Both the position numbers and the translations under genes were made by a program. From Bacteroidia bacterium (GTDB lineage: Bacteria; Bacteroidota; Bacteroidia; Cytophagales; JAAEPT01), in contig JAUIJC010000009.1 in assembly GCA_030431525.1 (NCBI GenBank), positions 51,064 through 115,063 on the forward strand: a DNA stretch of 64,000 nt. Reading direction: 5' to 3'. Shown one piece after another: positions 1 to 7,464 of this stretch. The first letter of the stretch is position 1. Each line of letters begins with the position of its first letter. The notes beneath the pieces were generated by a model that saw only the letters and a program-made list of their open reading frames with translations, did no database searches and had not been told where the DNA came from.

Positions 1-974
1 TTGGCTGTCCATTGGATTTTTGTTCCTTCAGGAACGGTCAACGCACCAGCATTGGAGAGCTGTTCATCCTTTTTCCCCAAATAGGCCGGATAATCCAACT
101 GTGCCTTGAGCTGGTCAAGTTGCGGACGGTAGCGAACCGTCAAATGATATTGTTGGGAACCGAAGCCCGCCGATTCAAAGTGAAAATCTTGGTCCTCGGA
201 CACCTTGGGCAAGGTGTAGCTGAACTTAGTCAAACCGTCTTTTTTCAACTTTCTACGGCGACCATTGCTAACCAAGTAAACCTCATTGGGCACATCATTC
301 CCGTTCTTTGGCTCAATTTCCAACTCTACGGTATAGTCCTCGTTTCGGAACACCTCGGTGGAGTTGTTCTTTAAGGCAAAGGTAAATGGCGCCTCCGGCA
401 AATATTCCCGCTCATAGTTCACCAAACGCTCCGTACTTTTAATCAAAAGCTGTGGCGTGAACAATAACAACAGCAACAAAATGGACGCAGGAGCCAAGAA
501 ATAGCGCATAAATGGGCGCTTGTTTTCCTTGTAGTCCACCGCCGTCAAAAAAGGAACAGCAGAAAGCTCTTGTGTTTTTTGGGCCAAGCTGGCTTCCAAA
601 AGCTCACGGTTTCCCGAGGCGTTTTCGAGCTGAAGGGTATTCAATAATTTGTCCTTCACCTCAGGGAAAAACTCTCCAATTTGCTTGGAGGCCTCGGCGT
701 CCGACAGTTCACGGTCAAGGTTTAAAAGTTGTTTTACAGGGAATCCAATCCAGCCGACAAAGGCAAAAAGGCCCGCTCCCACCAACGCAAAAAACATGAT
801 GCTTCGGACGGCAGGACCAAAATGCCCGACCGACTCCAAGGAAGTCGTGACGAGATAAACCGCACTAAAGGAAGCCAAAAAAAGGATGCTTCCTCGTAGC
901 AGTCGGTTGGTGTAATATTTCTTCTTGTAGGCACGAAGCTGGTGCTTAAGGCCTTGCAAGTTGGAATGACTCAT
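1..974 (-). CDS. DUF4175-family membrane protein, 5' part only
   Basis: An open frame runs leftwards from an ATG at 972-974 to the window edge without a stop, giving about 324 residues of an incomplete protein. The N-terminus is basic and is followed by two hydrophobic helices (about residues 31-50 and 60-82); a third strong helix rich in Leu lies near residues 165-180. The part after that looks extracytoplasmic, with beta-rich segments of the kind seen in the large Bacteroidota DUF4175 proteins, which are usually above 1000 residues. The biochemical role of that family is unknown to me. The gene is missed by simple ORF calling because its stop lies outside the window. Its promoter side carries the GTACAATG-type inverted repeat. 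Confidence 0.75.
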   Translation of the reverse strand, partial: MSHSNLQGLKHQLRAYKKKYYTNRLLRGSILFLASFSAVYLVTTSLESVGHFGPAVRSIMFFALVGAGLFAFVGWIGFPVKQLLNLDRELSDAEASKQIGEFFPEVKDKLLNTLQLENASGNRELLEASLAQKTQELSAVPFLTAVDYKENKRPFMRYFLAPASILLLLLLFTPQLLIKSTERLVNYEREYLPEAPFTFALKNNSTEVFRNEDYTVELEIEPKNGNDVPNEVYLVSNGRRRKLKKDGLTKFSYTLPKVSEDQDFHFESAGFGSQQYHLTVRYRPQLDQLKAQLDYPAYLGKKDEQLSNAGALTVPEGTKIQWTA

Positions 975-1017
975 AGAGAAGAGAAAAGACGCCTAAATTT
1001 AGCATCAAAAGGTAGTT

Positions 1018-1080
1018 GTACAATGTATCATGTACAATGATTACCTCACGACTGTAATCATTGTACATAATACATTGTAC
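1018..1080. repeat. GTACAATG-type imperfect inverted repeat (copy 1)
   Basis: The left arm begins GTACAATGTATCATGTACAA and the right arm ends ACATAATACATTGTAC; between the outer arms TGATTAC faces GTAATCA around a short loop. Each arm is itself built of the repeated word ACAATG/ACATAA. Related elements occur at 11458-11522 and 32707-32776. It could fold as a long hairpin in RNA. Confidence 0.8.
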
Positions 1081-1242
1081 TTAATACAATAATGTCCAGT
1101 AGTCTGATACTTGATACGGGCATCCTCTTTCAGGTTTTCAGTGAACTAAACAAAGTCGGAAAAAAAAGGGCTTTCGGCAAATGAGAAATCCTTTGCAAAA
1201 GAAAAACAATCAACAAAACAGAGTCGACTTGTTCTTTTGCCC

Positions 1243-1309
1243 ACTGTCCATATCAAATTGATTTACGATAGCTACGGCTATCCCTGCATCAATTTGACAT
1301 GAACAGTAG
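1243..1309. repeat. Imperfect 67-nt hairpin upstream of arsR
   Basis: Nested complementary segments are visible: ACTGT/ACAGT outermost, then TCAAATTGAT/ATCAATTTGA, then GATAGC/GCTATC around a TACG loop. The order and spacing fit one long stem with small internal loops. It may be a mobile intergenic element; the ATCAA/TTGAT words also resemble half-sites used by some ArsR proteins, so an operator role is possible but unsupported. Confidence 0.6.
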
Positions 1310-1397
1310 ACAAAATAACTTCGTCTTGGTTGTTCAGTTGATTATTTCTCTTTCACATTGTGACAAAACAAAACATATAGTAATTTCACAATACGTT

Positions 1398-1730
1398 ATG
1401 GGCACCATCAAAGAACAAGCATATTCAGAGGAGCGAAAAGCCTTGGCAAAGTTGATTAAAGCCATTGCACATCCGGCCCGTCTGACCATCCTCGACTATC
1501 TTTTACGGCAAAAGAGCTGTGTTTGTGGGGATATTGTTGAAGAATTGGACTTGGCCCAACCCACCGTTTCACAACACCTTAAGGAATTGAAAAGCGTTGG
1601 GCTAATCAAGGGTACCGTAGAGGGCAGGAATATTTGCTACTGCATCGACCCAAATACCTACAGCAAACTGCGAAGCGAATTATTAGGCTTGTTGCAACCA
1701 TTGGAACAAGGCAATTCAAACTGTTGCTAA
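1398..1730 (+). CDS. arsR: ArsR/SmtB-family arsenic-responsive repressor
   Basis: This 110-residue winged-helix repressor has the ArsR core: an IAHPARLTIL helix (about residues 25-34), the metalloid-binding motif CVC in KSCVCGDI (about residues 39-46, equivalent to ELCVCDL), and the recognition helix QPTVSQHLKEL. It ends in a second cysteine pair (NSNCC), which may add thiol ligands. ArsR proteins release DNA on binding As(III). The ATG at 1398 is chosen because it places the usual short N-terminal arm before the fold; an upstream start at 1299 would add 33 unrelated residues. It converges on the acr3-phosphatase operon across a shared terminator, an arrangement that implies control of that operon. 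Confidence 0.9.
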   Translation: MGTIKEQAYSEERKALAKLIKAIAHPARLTILDYLLRQKSCVCGDIVEELDLAQPTVSQHLKELKSVGLIKGTVEGRNICYCIDPNTYSKLRSELLGLLQPLEQGNSNCC

Positions 1731-1748
1731 TTCCCTTCACTTATCCTC

Positions 1749-1797
1749 CATCAAAAAACCGGCTCTGAAAGTTAATTAAGAGCCGGTTTTTTTGATG
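1749..1797. terminator. Bidirectional terminator between arsR and acr3
   Basis: CATCAAAAAACCGGCTCT and AGAGCCGGTTTTTTTGATG form an almost perfect stem around a 12-nt loop, with A-tract and T-tract on the two flanks. It lies between the convergent stops at 1730 and 1818 and can serve both strands. Confidence 0.93.
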
Positions 1798-1817
1798 AAA
1801 GACTATCTTAAGTCACT

Positions 1818-2888
1818 TTAATCGTAATATTTCTTCTTCAGCCAGAAAGCCACATTTACCAAGGCTATCAAAGCCGGTACTTCCACCAAAGGACCGATAA
1901 CTCCGGCAAAAGCCTGTCCGCTGTTGATGCCAAATACACCAATCGCCACAGCGATGGCCAACTCGAAGTTATTTCCTGTGGCCGTGAAGGCAATGGACGC
2001 ATTTTTCGAATAATCCGCACCAAAGTACTTCCCGATGAAAAAGCTCAGCAGGAACATCAATGTGAAGTAAATCAACAATGGAATAGCGATACGGAATACG
2101 TCCATCGGAATCTCAACAATCAACTCCCCTTTCAGGCTGAACATCAAAACGATGGTCGAAAGCAGAGCGATCAATGTGATAGGTGAAATCCGTGGCAAAT
2201 ATTCCTCCTTGAACCATTGCTCACCCTTGAGCTTGATAAGGCCATATCGGCTTACAATGCCCATGAAGAAAGGAATGCCCAAGTAAATGCCTACACTTTG
2301 GGCAATCTCACCCACGCTGACATCCACATCGAGGCCTTTCATTCCGAACAATGGAGGCAACACCGTAATAAACACGTAGGCATAAAAACTATACATCAAC
2401 ACTTGGAAGATGCTGTTCAACGCCACCAATCCGGCCGCATACTCCCGACTTCCATCGGCCAAATCATTCCACACAATGACCATGGCAATGCATCGGGCAA
2501 GTCCGATAAGGATAAGGCCAATCATATACTCAGGATAGCCCTGCAAGAACACAATGGCCAACACGAACATCAGAATGGGGCCAATCACCCAGTTGAGCAA
2601 CAGAGATGCCCCCAACACTTTCGTGTTCCTAAACACCTCGCCCATTTTGCCGTAATCCACCTTTGCCAACGGCGGATACATCATTAGAATAAGGCCGATG
2701 GCCAAAGGAATATTTGTCGTTCCCGCTGACAGAGACTCGATATAACCGGAACTTTCTGGCAAGAAATAACCAATGGCCACGCCCAAAGCCATTGCCCCAA
2801 AAATCCACCAAGTCAGGTTTCGGTCCAGAAAGCCCAAGCGCTTTCGCTCGGCTACTGGATGACAGTTTTTTGCTGACATACTCTCCAT
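1818..2888 (-). CDS. acr3: ACR3-family arsenite efflux transporter
   Basis: This 356-residue integral membrane protein has about ten hydrophobic helices and matches the ACR3 type of arsenite/H+ antiporter rather than the E. coli ArsB type. The family's essential TM4 cysteine is visible in GLARCIAMV (Cys133), followed by the conserved VWNDLADG loop. The second functional site, [14 protein letters not shown] late in the protein, carries the conserved Glu. It exports As(III) from the cytoplasm. Its ATG overlaps the stop of the upstream phosphatase-like gene (TAATG), so the two are almost certainly translated from one transcript. Confidence 0.95.
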   Translation of the reverse strand: MESMSAKNCHPVAERKRLGFLDRNLTWWIFGAMALGVAIGYFLPESSGYIESLSAGTTNIPLAIGLILMMYPPLAKVDYGKMGEVFRNTKVLGASLLLNWVIGPILMFVLAIVFLQGYPEYMIGLILIGLARCIAMVIVWNDLADGSREYAAGLVALNSIFQVLMYSFYAYVFITVLPPLFGMKGLDVDVSVGEIAQSVGIYLGIPFFMGIVSRYGLIKLKGEQWFKEEYLPRISPITLIALLSTIVLMFSLKGELIVEIPMDVFRIAIPLLIYFTLMFLLSFFIGKYFGADYSKNASIAFTATGNNFELAIAVAIGVFGINSGQAFAGVIGPLVEVPALIALVNVAFWLKKKYYD

Positions 2889-3529
2889 TATTTCTTCACG
2901 TTTTTAAACGCATACAACAACTCACGGGCAATCTGCGCACAGCGTTCGGCGTACTTTTCCGCTTCCTGCGGAGTATCGTCAAATGCCTTTGGATCATCGT
3001 AGCGCAATGGGAAACGCCAATCCGCCTCTGGAATGAACGGACAGTTTTGGTCCGCATGAGAACAGGTCATCACCGCCGCATAGGCAATCCCCTCTGGCAC
3101 GGCATCATCATAGGTTTTGGAATAGGCATGGAACGGTGCCAATGCTTGTCCCAAAGAGAGAACATATTTAGGATTATCTCCATTGGCTTCGATGTCCACG
3201 CCAAGTCCTGCGTTTTGAACAGCCTTGACAGCGCGCTCATTGAAAGCCGTAACCTCCGTGCCTCCGGAATAGGCATGCACGTTCAAGCCAAAAAATTCTG
3301 AGGCAACATGCGCCCAAACTTGGGAAAGCTGGCTTCTGCGTGAGTTGTGCGTACAAAGAAAGTTGAGGTGAACCTCTCCGCGCTCTTGAAGATTGCGCCC
3401 GATATATTGAGACAATTCCTGCAAAAGCGCCTTCCGTTCATCAGGAATTTGATCGAATTCTGACATCCGACCATCAAGGTAATCAAGCAAGGACTTGTTC
3501 ATTTCCAAGGTGTTTGTTTTCAATTCCAT
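2888..3529 (-). CDS. LMW protein-tyrosine-phosphatase-like arsenate reductase
   Basis: The 213-residue protein carries a CX5R phosphate loop, CTHNSRR (Cys59 to Arg65), the hallmark of low-molecular-weight phosphatases and thioredoxin-coupled arsenate reductases. A second conserved stretch, [15 protein letters not shown] near residues 152-166, has two further cysteines that could relay a disulfide. About 55 extra N-terminal residues precede the usual LMW fold. The loop differs from the canonical CxGNxCRS by having His and Arg in place of Gly and Cys. It is the first gene of the ars operon and overlaps acr3, so reduction of As(V) to As(III) for export is the likely role. True phosphatase activity cannot be excluded. 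Confidence 0.85.
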   Translation of the reverse strand: MELKTNTLEMNKSLLDYLDGRMSEFDQIPDERKALLQELSQYIGRNLQERGEVHLNFLCTHNSRRSQLSQVWAHVASEFFGLNVHAYSGGTEVTAFNERAVKAVQNAGLGVDIEANGDNPKYVLSLGQALAPFHAYSKTYDDAVPEGIAYAAVMTCSHADQNCPFIPEADWRFPLRYDDPKAFDDTPQEAEKYAERCAQIARELLYAFKNVKK

Positions 3530-3753
3530 TGTGATATTGCTATTGATTAAACAATGTCAATGACTTTTAGTTTTCAAGGAATGAGGAAATCACCCTTAAC
3601 AACCTATAGTAAAATTACTATGGAATTTATTGAGCCACAAACGTGGAGGAAACTTATTCGCTTGTCAGTGGAAATATCAGGAAAGGAAGAGAGGGATATT
3701 TGGGGCTTTTACCCCTCAAAAATTCAGTCTAAAAAATAGATGAACCATGAAAC
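3530..3753. promoter_or_regulatory. Promoter region of the ars operon
   Basis: The ars operon on the minus strand must start in this gap. An inverted repeat ATTGA (3542-3546) and TCAAT (3557-3561) lies just upstream of its first ATG and could be an ArsR operator. A plus-strand open frame at 3554-3739 has no recognisable features and I do not consider it a gene. Confidence 0.4.
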
Positions 3754-4185
3754 TTACTCAGCATCATGGTTTTTCATCTCCAACAGCCATTCATAGGCTT
3801 TCTTTTCATCGGAAAAGACCTTGGTCGGGACTTCAACACTGTTCATTCCCAAAGCCATGGAGCCAATGAGACGAGCAATAGTATTCTGTGCAAGAATGGC
3901 CACGGCATAATACTTATCCAAAGTAGCATGTTTCTGGGTCAGCTTGCGAGCCTCATAATTCACAGAAAAGACCGAACCCAAATCCAACATCACCCCAACT
4001 CTATAATTTGGGCGGATACAATTCCGAACAGCAATATTCTCCCGAGCGTTGTCTTCGTCAACTCGGGCATTTTTATCCAAGCGGGAATGAAGGATATCAT
4101 TTTCATCCATCCAATACTCCGCTGTGGCAGTTTTATGCTTGATAATGGTTTCTTCAGAGTTCCCCATAAAAAACGAAACACTCAT
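3754..4185 (-). CDS. Hypothetical protein, possible STAS-like fold
   Basis: This 143-residue soluble protein has no signal peptide or membrane segment. The C-terminal half (VMLDLGSVFSVNYEARKLT, then AILAQNTIARLIGSMALG and a terminal KVFSDEKKAYEWL helix) resembles small Bacteroidota STAS/SpoIIAA-like proteins, where a helix ending in AxEWL closes the domain. This is a weak, pattern-based resemblance. It is separated from the ars operon by about 220 bp and from hom by 60 bp, and neither neighbour explains it. Confidence 0.6.
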   Translation of the reverse strand: MSVSFFMGNSEETIIKHKTATAEYWMDENDILHSRLDKNARVDEDNARENIAVRNCIRPNYRVGVMLDLGSVFSVNYEARKLTQKHATLDKYYAVAILAQNTIARLIGSMALGMNSVEVPTKVFSDEKKAYEWLLEMKNHDAE

Positions 4186-4244
4186 ATCTCTTTAAAAATT
4201 CAGTTGCCTCCCCCAAAAATCAGCACGGAAGTTCAGCTTTCCCC

Positions 4245-5435
4245 TTAGAAGAACTTTCCAGTACCTACTAACAACACATCCGCTGTGTTTAGCCTTTCTT
4301 GGATATTCAAAAGGGACGAAAGTTTAATCACCCCAACCACATAATTATAATTTTTGCTGGTGTAGCGCTCAGTGATACGCTCAAACTTGAACTCCTTCAA
4401 ATTTTTCTCGTCGTAGAAACGCAAGTACACCTCCATGCTTACATCCGTGGTATAATCCGGACGCTTTGGACGATGGAACTTCTTGTATTCGTACTTGTAA
4501 TTATAGGAATTTGCAGAAACGTCAGAGATGACCGCAGAGCCCGTAGGATGTCCTCCAGCCCCCTTCCCCAAGAAGAACTGCTTATCTGAGAATGCACCTT
4601 CGACCTGCACAGCATTGTCCTCGTATTTCACGTGGTACATTGGGTCATCCGACTTCACGAACATCGGCAACACATACATGGTCACCTGATTGTCTCCCAC
4701 CTTGCGCACCTCGGCAATCTGACGAATCATATAGCCTTTTTCCTTGGCGTATTTCACGTCATAACGAGAGATGTTCTGGATGCCGTGGTGCAACACCTTT
4801 TTTGGCTCCAAAAACAGCCCATAAGCGTGAGCAGTAACGATAATGAGCTTATAAAGCGCATCCCAACCGATAATATCCAAGGTGGAATCGCTTTCCAAAT
4901 AACCCAAATCCTGCGCCTGCTTCAGGGCAATATCATAATCAGCGTTCTTGTCGAACAGCTTGGTAACAATGTAGTTCACCGAGCTGTTAAACACCCCGCC
5001 AACGGAAATCAACAAGTCATTGTCGTAGTACTCCTCCAAGTTTCGGATGATTGGAATACTACCACAGGCAGAAGCCTCATAAAGCAAGGAAGCACCTGTT
5101 TCCTGCTGAAGATACATGAACTCCTCGATGTGCTCGGCGACCATTTTCTTATTCGCCGTCACCACGTTCTTCCCCTTTTTCAGGGCGTAGGTAACGTACT
5201 CATAAGCGGACTTGGCATCGTCAATCACCTCCACAATGAGATTCACCTCTGGATTGTCCAACAACTCATAAGGGTCGAAGGTAAAACGCTCCATGGGCAA
5301 ATCACGGCGCTTCTTCTCGTTCTTCACGCAAATCTTGACCACTTCCGTGGGAAGCCCCGTGTTGGTCAACAAATCGTAAACGCCATGGCCAACTACGCCA
5401 TATCCAAAAAGTCCGATGGTGGTGTTGTTTTTCAT
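4245..5435 (-). CDS. hom: Homoserine dehydrogenase
   Basis: This 396-residue enzyme reduces aspartate semialdehyde to homoserine, the branch point to threonine and methionine. The Rossmann NAD(P)-binding motif GLFGYGVVGHGVYDLL is at the N-terminus, TANKKMVAEH lies in the linker, and the catalytic-domain signature ASACGSIPIIRNLEEYYDND follows. GKGAGGHPTGSAVISDV near residue 290 is the conserved late motif. A C-terminal extension of about 70 residues may be a degenerate regulatory region; no clear ACT domain can be seen. It lies 57 bp downstream of metX on the same strand and is probably co-transcribed with it. Confidence 0.95.
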   Translation of the reverse strand: MKNNTTIGLFGYGVVGHGVYDLLTNTGLPTEVVKICVKNEKKRRDLPMERFTFDPYELLDNPEVNLIVEVIDDAKSAYEYVTYALKKGKNVVTANKKMVAEHIEEFMYLQQETGASLLYEASACGSIPIIRNLEEYYDNDLLISVGGVFNSSVNYIVTKLFDKNADYDIALKQAQDLGYLESDSTLDIIGWDALYKLIIVTAHAYGLFLEPKKVLHHGIQNISRYDVKYAKEKGYMIRQIAEVRKVGDNQVTMYVLPMFVKSDDPMYHVKYEDNAVQVEGAFSDKQFFLGKGAGGHPTGSAVISDVSANSYNYKYEYKKFHRPKRPDYTTDVSMEVYLRFYDEKNLKEFKFERITERYTSKNYNYVVGVIKLSSLLNIQERLNTADVLLVGTGKFF

Positions 5436-5492
5436 AAAAGGAGAATCAAGTATCAGGTATCAAGTATTAAGGCAGTTTAGCATCCAGCCACG

Positions 5493-6536
5493 CTACTTGA
5501 AACTTGCGTCCTTATTGGCGCACTGCGCGTAAAACCATGCAAAAATTTCAGACAAGGCCTTTGATTCGACCAAGAATCCGTCGTGTCCGTAAAAAGATTC
5601 TATTTCCTCGTAAACCGCATTTGGAATATGCTCCGCCAAGAACTTCTGCTCATTGACAGGAAACAGCATATCCGATGAAATGCCGATTACCAAGGTTGGA
5701 CAATTAATTACCCTTAAAGCATCCTCAGCGCTTCCGCGCCCGCGCCCCACATGATGGGAATCCATGGCCTTGGACAGGAAATAATAGGATTGGCAATTGA
5801 ATCGGCTGATGATTTTATCGCCTTGATATTGCTGATAGCTGGACGCCTTGTAGAAATCCGTCTTCTCAATATCCGTCTCCGCTTGGGTCTTGTCGTAGGC
5901 ATCGTAATTACGATACGACAACAAGGCCAATGCACGAGCAGACCGCAAACCTTCCTTTCCAGCTTCTGGAGTCACATCCTTCCACGTTGGGTCGGTCTGG
6001 ATAATCATCCGCTGGGTTTCATTGAAGGCAATGCCCCAAGGCGAGTGCCAAGCATTGGTGGCCATCAGAATCAGGCGCTCAAACACGCCATTGGCCATAA
6101 TAGCCCATTCCATAGCCTGCATGCCTCCCATCGAGCCTCCTACCAAGGTGTGGATGGTTTCAAAACCCAAGAATTTTCTCAACTCATCCATTGCGCGAAC
6201 GGCGTCGCGAACGGTGTATTGAGGAAAATCAAGCAGGTATTGACGCTGGGTTTCCGGATTGGTGTCCAAAGGCCCCGTGGAGCCATAGCAGGAGCCAATC
6301 ATATTGGCGCAAATGATGAAATGCTTGTCAGGGTCGTAAGTGCGTCCCTTGCCCACCATGCCTTCCCACCAGTCATCCACATCCGTGTTTCCCGTCAGGG
6401 CATGACACACCCAAATCACATTGCTCCGATCATCATTCAGCCTACCCAAGGTAGAATAGGCGATTTGAAAGCGAGGCAAATGCTCTCCAGACTCCAGCTC
6501 AAAGGGCTGATCATATTTAAATAGATGCTGTTCCAA
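5493..6536 (-). CDS. metX: Homoserine O-acetyltransferase
   Basis: This 347-residue alpha/beta hydrolase transfers an acetyl group to homoserine, the first committed step of methionine synthesis. The oxyanion signature CHALTGNTDVDDWWEG, the nucleophile elbow GGSMGGMQAMEW, the acid in GISSDMLFPV and the catalytic His in FYGHDGF are all present and correctly spaced. The start is TTG at 6534-6536: an in-frame TGA lies three codons upstream, and no in-frame ATG occurs before the conserved domain, so TTG is the only start that keeps the family N-terminus. It is the upstream partner of hom. Confidence 0.94.
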   Translation of the reverse strand: MEQHLFKYDQPFELESGEHLPRFQIAYSTLGRLNDDRSNVIWVCHALTGNTDVDDWWEGMVGKGRTYDPDKHFIICANMIGSCYGSTGPLDTNPETQRQYLLDFPQYTVRDAVRAMDELRKFLGFETIHTLVGGSMGGMQAMEWAIMANGVFERLILMATNAWHSPWGIAFNETQRMIIQTDPTWKDVTPEAGKEGLRSARALALLSYRNYDAYDKTQAETDIEKTDFYKASSYQQYQGDKIISRFNCQSYYFLSKAMDSHHVGRGRGSAEDALRVINCPTLVIGISSDMLFPVNEQKFLAEHIPNAVYEEIESFYGHDGFLVESKALSEIFAWFYAQCANKDASFK

Positions 6537-6726
6537 GGCTGTTCAACAACTGGTGTTGGTTCCAACCCGCAAGTTACGCCTTAGTCCACACAAATGGCAA
6601 TCCTATTGACGCTTAGTGTACTTACAACTTAATCGGCCAAGCAACATTTTTTTTCGACGAATTGAACCGAAACCACGTCGGCCTATGTTGATGAGGAAGA
6701 CTAACGCACCTCAAAACCAACCATTT

Positions 6727-7311
6727 ATGATTGACATCTCTAAGGCTGAAAAGGATGCTTTGTTTCACAAAGAACTACTTCCACACATCGACTCTGTTTA
6801 CAGTTTTGCCTTCCGGCTTACCATGGACGAGCATGAGGCGCAGGACCTTGTTCAAGAAACTTTCCTGAAAGCTTACCGGTTTTGGGACGGATATCAACAA
6901 GGCACCAATGCCAAAGCGTGGTTGTTCACAATCCTTAAAAACACATTCATCAACGACTTCCGCAAGAAAAGTCGCGAGCCCTATAAGTTGAGCTACGACC
7001 AGCCGGAGGCATATTTCGGGGTAAACAACTTTAAGGGAAATGCCCTGACCACTGTGCTGGATGGCGCAAGCGGTATTCTTGGCGATGAAATCACCTTGGC
7101 CCTTCAGTCCTTAGACCCTGACCATAAACTCATTGTTGTATTAGCCGACCTTGAGGATTTCAAGTACGACGAGATTGCTTCCATCTTGGACATTCCGATT
7201 GGAACTGTGCGCTCACGACTTCACCGTGGACGCCACCTACTAAAAGATGCCTTGGCGAAATACGCTTCAAAAATGGGCTACTCGGAAGCGAAGAAGCATT
7301 TGGCGGGGTAA
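6727..7311 (+). CDS. ECF-type RNA polymerase sigma factor
   Basis: A 194-residue sigma-70 family regulator with both ECF domains. Region 2 is seen as SVYSFAFRLTMDEHEAQDLV followed by ETFLKAYRFW and TNAKAWLFTILKNTFINDF; region 4 is LEDFKYDEIASILDIPIGTV and RSRLHRGRHLLKDAL, the helix-turn-helix for the -35 element. The ATG at 6727 gives the short N-terminus normal for this family; in-frame ATGs at 6685 and 6691 and a GTG at 6616 are alternatives. No anti-sigma factor gene adjoins it, so what activates it is not evident. It converges with the aspartokinase gene. Confidence 0.9.
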   Translation: MIDISKAEKDALFHKELLPHIDSVYSFAFRLTMDEHEAQDLVQETFLKAYRFWDGYQQGTNAKAWLFTILKNTFINDFRKKSREPYKLSYDQPEAYFGVNNFKGNALTTVLDGASGILGDEITLALQSLDPDHKLIVVLADLEDFKYDEIASILDIPIGTVRSRLHRGRHLLKDALAKYASKMGYSEAKKHLAG

Positions 7312-7312
7312 A

Positions 7313-7462
7313 AATTAGACATTTAGAGTTTAGACATTAGCTCATCCTGTAATTGAACTGAGCGACACCCTTTTCTAACTCCTTGTAAAAGAAAAGACGT
7401 TAGGCATTAACCCAATTTATCACGGGCTAATGTCTAACGTCTATATTCTAATGTCCCTTAAC
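7313..7462. repeat. GACATTAG-type inverted repeat (copy 1)
   Basis: Words TTAGACATTAGC and GACGTTAGGCATTAACCC on the left face GGGCTAATGTCTAACGTCT and ATTCTAATGTCCC on the right. The element fills the whole gap between the convergent ECF sigma and aspartokinase genes, and the pairing arms could act as a bidirectional terminator. Other copies lie at 8803, 10330, 29718, 32378, 32664 and 33666. Confidence 0.8.
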
Positions 7463-7464
7463 CC

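Larger units (their letters stand above)
975..1397. other. Intergenic region upstream of arsR and of the DUF4175 gene
   Basis: This 423-bp divergent gap contains the GTACAATG-type inverted repeat (1018-1080), a short stretch of TGATACTTGATAC words near 1110, and a long imperfect hairpin (1243-1309). Close to arsR there is an inverted repeat ATTGTGA (1358-1364) and TCACAAT (1386-1392) that could be an operator, but it is not a recognised ArsR site. I see no gene in it. Confidence 0.6.

Noticed and set aside
3554..3739. 61-codon plus-strand ORF upstream of the ars operon
   Set aside because: No recognisable domain, overlaps the ars promoter region, and composition does not look like protein.
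6537..6640. Possible SAM-II riboswitch upstream of metX (ATTTGTG ... CTTGCGG on the minus strand)
   Set aside because: The two words resemble parts of SAM-II, but the 5' stem has no partner after CTTGCGG and the GCTAAA element near the start codon is missing.
6616..6726. N-terminal extension of the ECF sigma factor from a GTG at 6616
   Set aside because: The extra 37 residues are basic and unlike sigma factors; an internal ATG gives the family length.
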